This document shows positions 62,941 to 64,000 of a stretch of DNA of 64,000 bases, piece by piece (the stretch's first letter is position 1; each line of letters begins with the position of its first letter). The position numbers and the translations under genes were made by a program. The notes under the pieces are model-generated. The model saw nothing but the letters and a program-made list of their open reading frames with translations. It did not search any database and was not told the origin of the DNA. Origin of the DNA: Mesorhizobium sp. Its GTDB lineage: Bacteria; Pseudomonadota; Alphaproteobacteria; Rhizobiales; Rhizobiaceae. The stretch lies in contig SAQL01000011.1 of NCBI GenBank assembly GCA_004020645.1, forward strand, positions 162,677 to 226,676, in the 5' to 3' direction.

Positions 62941-63029
62941 GGACAGGTGGCCGAGCGGCCGAAGGCGCCCGCCTGGAAAGTGGGTAGACGGCGCAAACCG
63001 TCTCGCAGGTTCGAATCCTGCCCTGTCCG
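62941..63029 (+). tRNA. tRNA-Ser (GGA), second gene in window
   Basis: Class II. Acceptor GGACAGG/CCTGTCC, anticodon loop CTGGAAA, variable arm TAGACGGCGCAAACCGTCT. CCA is not encoded (CCG follows), unlike most genes of the array. Starts two bases after the previous tRNA. Same anticodon as 18559-18648 but clearly different sequence. Confidence 0.93.
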
Positions 63030-63137
63030 CCGGTTTTGCCAGTTTTTCGAGGCTCGTCCAAAGGCAGGACGTCTGATTTCAGTTCGGAGATCAAGGTTCG
63101 CTGTAGCCGGAGCCAAGGTTCTGACTCCGGATGTTTC

Positions 63138-63222
63138 GGAGGGATGGCCGAGCGGTTAATGGCAGCAGTCTGTAAAACTGCCCTCTTTGAGTTCGTAGGT
63201 TCGAATCCTACTCCCTCCACCA
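63138..63222 (+). tRNA. tRNA-Tyr (GTA)
   Basis: 85 nt, class II. Acceptor GGAGGGA/TCCCTCC, anticodon loop CTGTAAA, variable arm CCTCTTTGAGTTCGTAGG region, CCA encoded. Confidence 0.94.
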
Positions 63223-63275
63223 ATCATTGAAGCTTCGTGTCGGTGGTTGGTTCGCTACATCCCTGGGCACCAGTT

Positions 63276-63362
63276 GCGGCCGTGGCGGAAATGGTAGACG
63301 CACCGCACTCAAAATGCGGCGCCTCCCGTGGCGTGCCGGTTCAATTCCGGCCGGCCGCACCA
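63276..63362 (+). tRNA. tRNA-Leu (CAA)
   Basis: 87 nt, class II. Acceptor GCGGCCG/CGGCCGC, anticodon loop CTCAAAA, variable arm GCCTCCCGTGGCG, TPsiC GGTTCAATTCC, CCA encoded. Confidence 0.94.
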
Positions 63363-63366
63363 GATC

Positions 63367-63416
63367 AGTCGGTATGGCTCATTCGGTAGAGCACGCGGCG
63401 GGCAGCCCGCCGGGTG
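63367..63416 (+). pseudogene. Degenerate tRNA (5' part only)
   Basis: GTCGGTATGGCTCATTCGGTAGAGCAC is a normal acceptor/D arm beginning and CGGCG-GGCAGCC-CGCCG an anticodon-like hairpin (loop lacks U33). The variable and T arms and 3' acceptor are absent; tandem repeats follow instead. Truncated tRNA gene. Confidence 0.6.
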
Positions 63417-63434
63417 GAAGCAATATCCGTCAAA

Positions 63435-63484
63435 GCAATGCAAGACGTGGGCAATGCAAGACGTGGGCAATGCAAGACGTGGCG
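63435..63484 (+). repeat. Tandem 16-bp repeat, three copies
   Basis: GCAATGCAAGACGTGG repeated three times (third followed by CGTCCC) between the truncated tRNA and tRNA-Cys. No CRISPR architecture: units abut with no spacers. Confidence 0.8.
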
Positions 63485-63506
63485 TCCCTTAGAAGTGAAG
63501 CGTCAA

Positions 63507-63580
63507 GGCGCCGTGGGAGAACGGCTATCCAGCGGACTGCAACTCCGTGTATGCCGGTTCGAGTCCGGCTGGCGCCTCCA
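63507..63580 (+). tRNA. tRNA-Cys (GCA)
   Basis: 74 nt. Acceptor GGCGCCG/TGGCGCC (last pair G-T), anticodon loop CTGCAAC, TPsiC GGTTCGAGTCC, U73 and CCA. Confidence 0.93.
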
Positions 63581-63634
63581 AATTATCGACAGCTGATCAA
63601 CGGCTGGCAAACGGAAGAGTGGAGCTGACAAAGT

Positions 63635-63726
63635 GGAAGAGTGGCCGAGCGGCTGAAGGCTGCGGCTTGCTAAGCCGTTATGCGGGGACACCCGCATCGA
63701 GGGTTCGAATCCCTCCTCTTCCGCCA
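63635..63726 (+). tRNA. tRNA-Ser (GCT)
   Basis: 92 nt, class II. Acceptor GGAAGAG/CTCTTCC, anticodon loop TTGCTAA, long variable arm TGCGGGGACACCCGCA, CCA encoded. A partial acceptor-like GGAAGAGTGGAGC lies 22 bp before it, suggesting local duplication. Last gene of the array. Confidence 0.94.
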
Positions 63727-63876
63727 GGGCATCAGGCTGTGGATTGACCGAAAACGAGCATTGCTGTCGTAACCCCATCCCTGCAGTCAACATGGCTCGA
63801 TCTGGCTGAAACCCGGGGATCGCAGCACGATGCCAAGCCGGCAATGGAATTAGCAGGTTCTTTCACCAAAAGGTGC

Positions 63877-63906
63877 TTGACACGAAACCGATGCTTCCCA
63901 TATACG
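63877..63906 (+). promoter_or_regulatory. Stable-RNA-like promoter at the right edge
   Basis: TTGACA (63877-63882), 18-bp spacer, TATACG (63901-63906) and a GC-rich discriminator (CCTCACC). The consensus -35 and this discriminator are typical of rRNA or tRNA operon promoters. Its gene lies beyond the window. Confidence 0.6.
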
Positions 63907-64000
63907 CCTCACCAACGAGGGCGGTGCGCCGCTGGCGACGAAGCGGTTCGCTTCTAGATCTGCCCTCTGCGAAATTCAAGAGAGCCGCGTGAGCGACACT

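Noticed and set aside
62534..63223. 229-codon minus-strand frame over tRNAs
   Set aside because: GFEPTNSKRAV-type translation of tRNA genes in antisense; artefact.
63435..63484. Possible CRISPR-like repeat
   Set aside because: Units abut with no spacers, only three copies, no cas genes; simple tandem repeat.

Overview
The window is high-GC alphaproteobacterial DNA, most like a Mesorhizobium-type member of the Rhizobiales. This rests on gene content: DUF982 and DUF3606 small proteins, an Atu4866-domain protein, RopB/Omp25-type outer-membrane protein, sarcosine oxidase soxBDAG, DUF992, and the short dispersed palindromes common in rhizobial genomes. Species assignment is inference; no rRNA is present.

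Layout. 1-2449: a leftward cell-envelope operon (glycosyltransferase, methyltransferase, membrane protein cut by the window edge). 2.6-7 kb: small rhizobial genes mixed with dispersed repeats, a NYN/OST-HTH protein, an outer-membrane protein, a 231-bp duplication and the 5' end of a group II intron. 7-9.2 kb: an SDR / carboxymuconolactone decarboxylase-like / Atu4866 operon with a divergent LysR gene. 9.3-18.1 kb: accessory DNA with a LigD-type ligase, secreted and lipoprotein genes, a ClpP-fold protein, gene remnants, three copies of a ~213-bp MITE that looks like an internally deleted RAYT-type transposase element, and a PD-(D/E)XK nuclease candidate.

18.5-31.2 kb: tRNA-Ser, msrA, then a nucleoside uptake and salvage cluster: BMP-type binding protein, ATPase, two permeases, cdd, purine nucleoside phosphorylase and deoA, with upp and add on the other strand. 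31.4-35.3 kb: ubiE-ubiB followed by an unusual fusion of a FitA-like ribbon-helix-helix domain to CoaBC, with an operator-like repeat array upstream. 35-41 kb: MFS exporter and a MacAB-like export system. 41-46 kb: DUF992, TPR lipoprotein, rpsU, ferritin-like, SET and SDR genes. 46.2-51.5 kb: soxBDAG. 51.5-61.7 kb: TetR regulator, MaoC and SDR pair, RND efflux pump, truncated hydrolase and a CBS protein.

62.0-63.7 kb is the most unusual region. A strong sigma70-type promoter precedes a structured leader, then a compact (~304 nt) bacterial RNase P RNA, then eight intact tRNAs (Pro, Leu, Ser, Ser, Tyr, Leu, Cys, Ser) and one degenerate tRNA, all on one strand within 1.6 kb. Six of the eight intact tRNAs are long-variable-arm types. 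It reads as one non-coding operon carrying both tRNA precursors and the ribozyme that would mature their 5' ends. A second stable-RNA-like promoter lies at the right edge.
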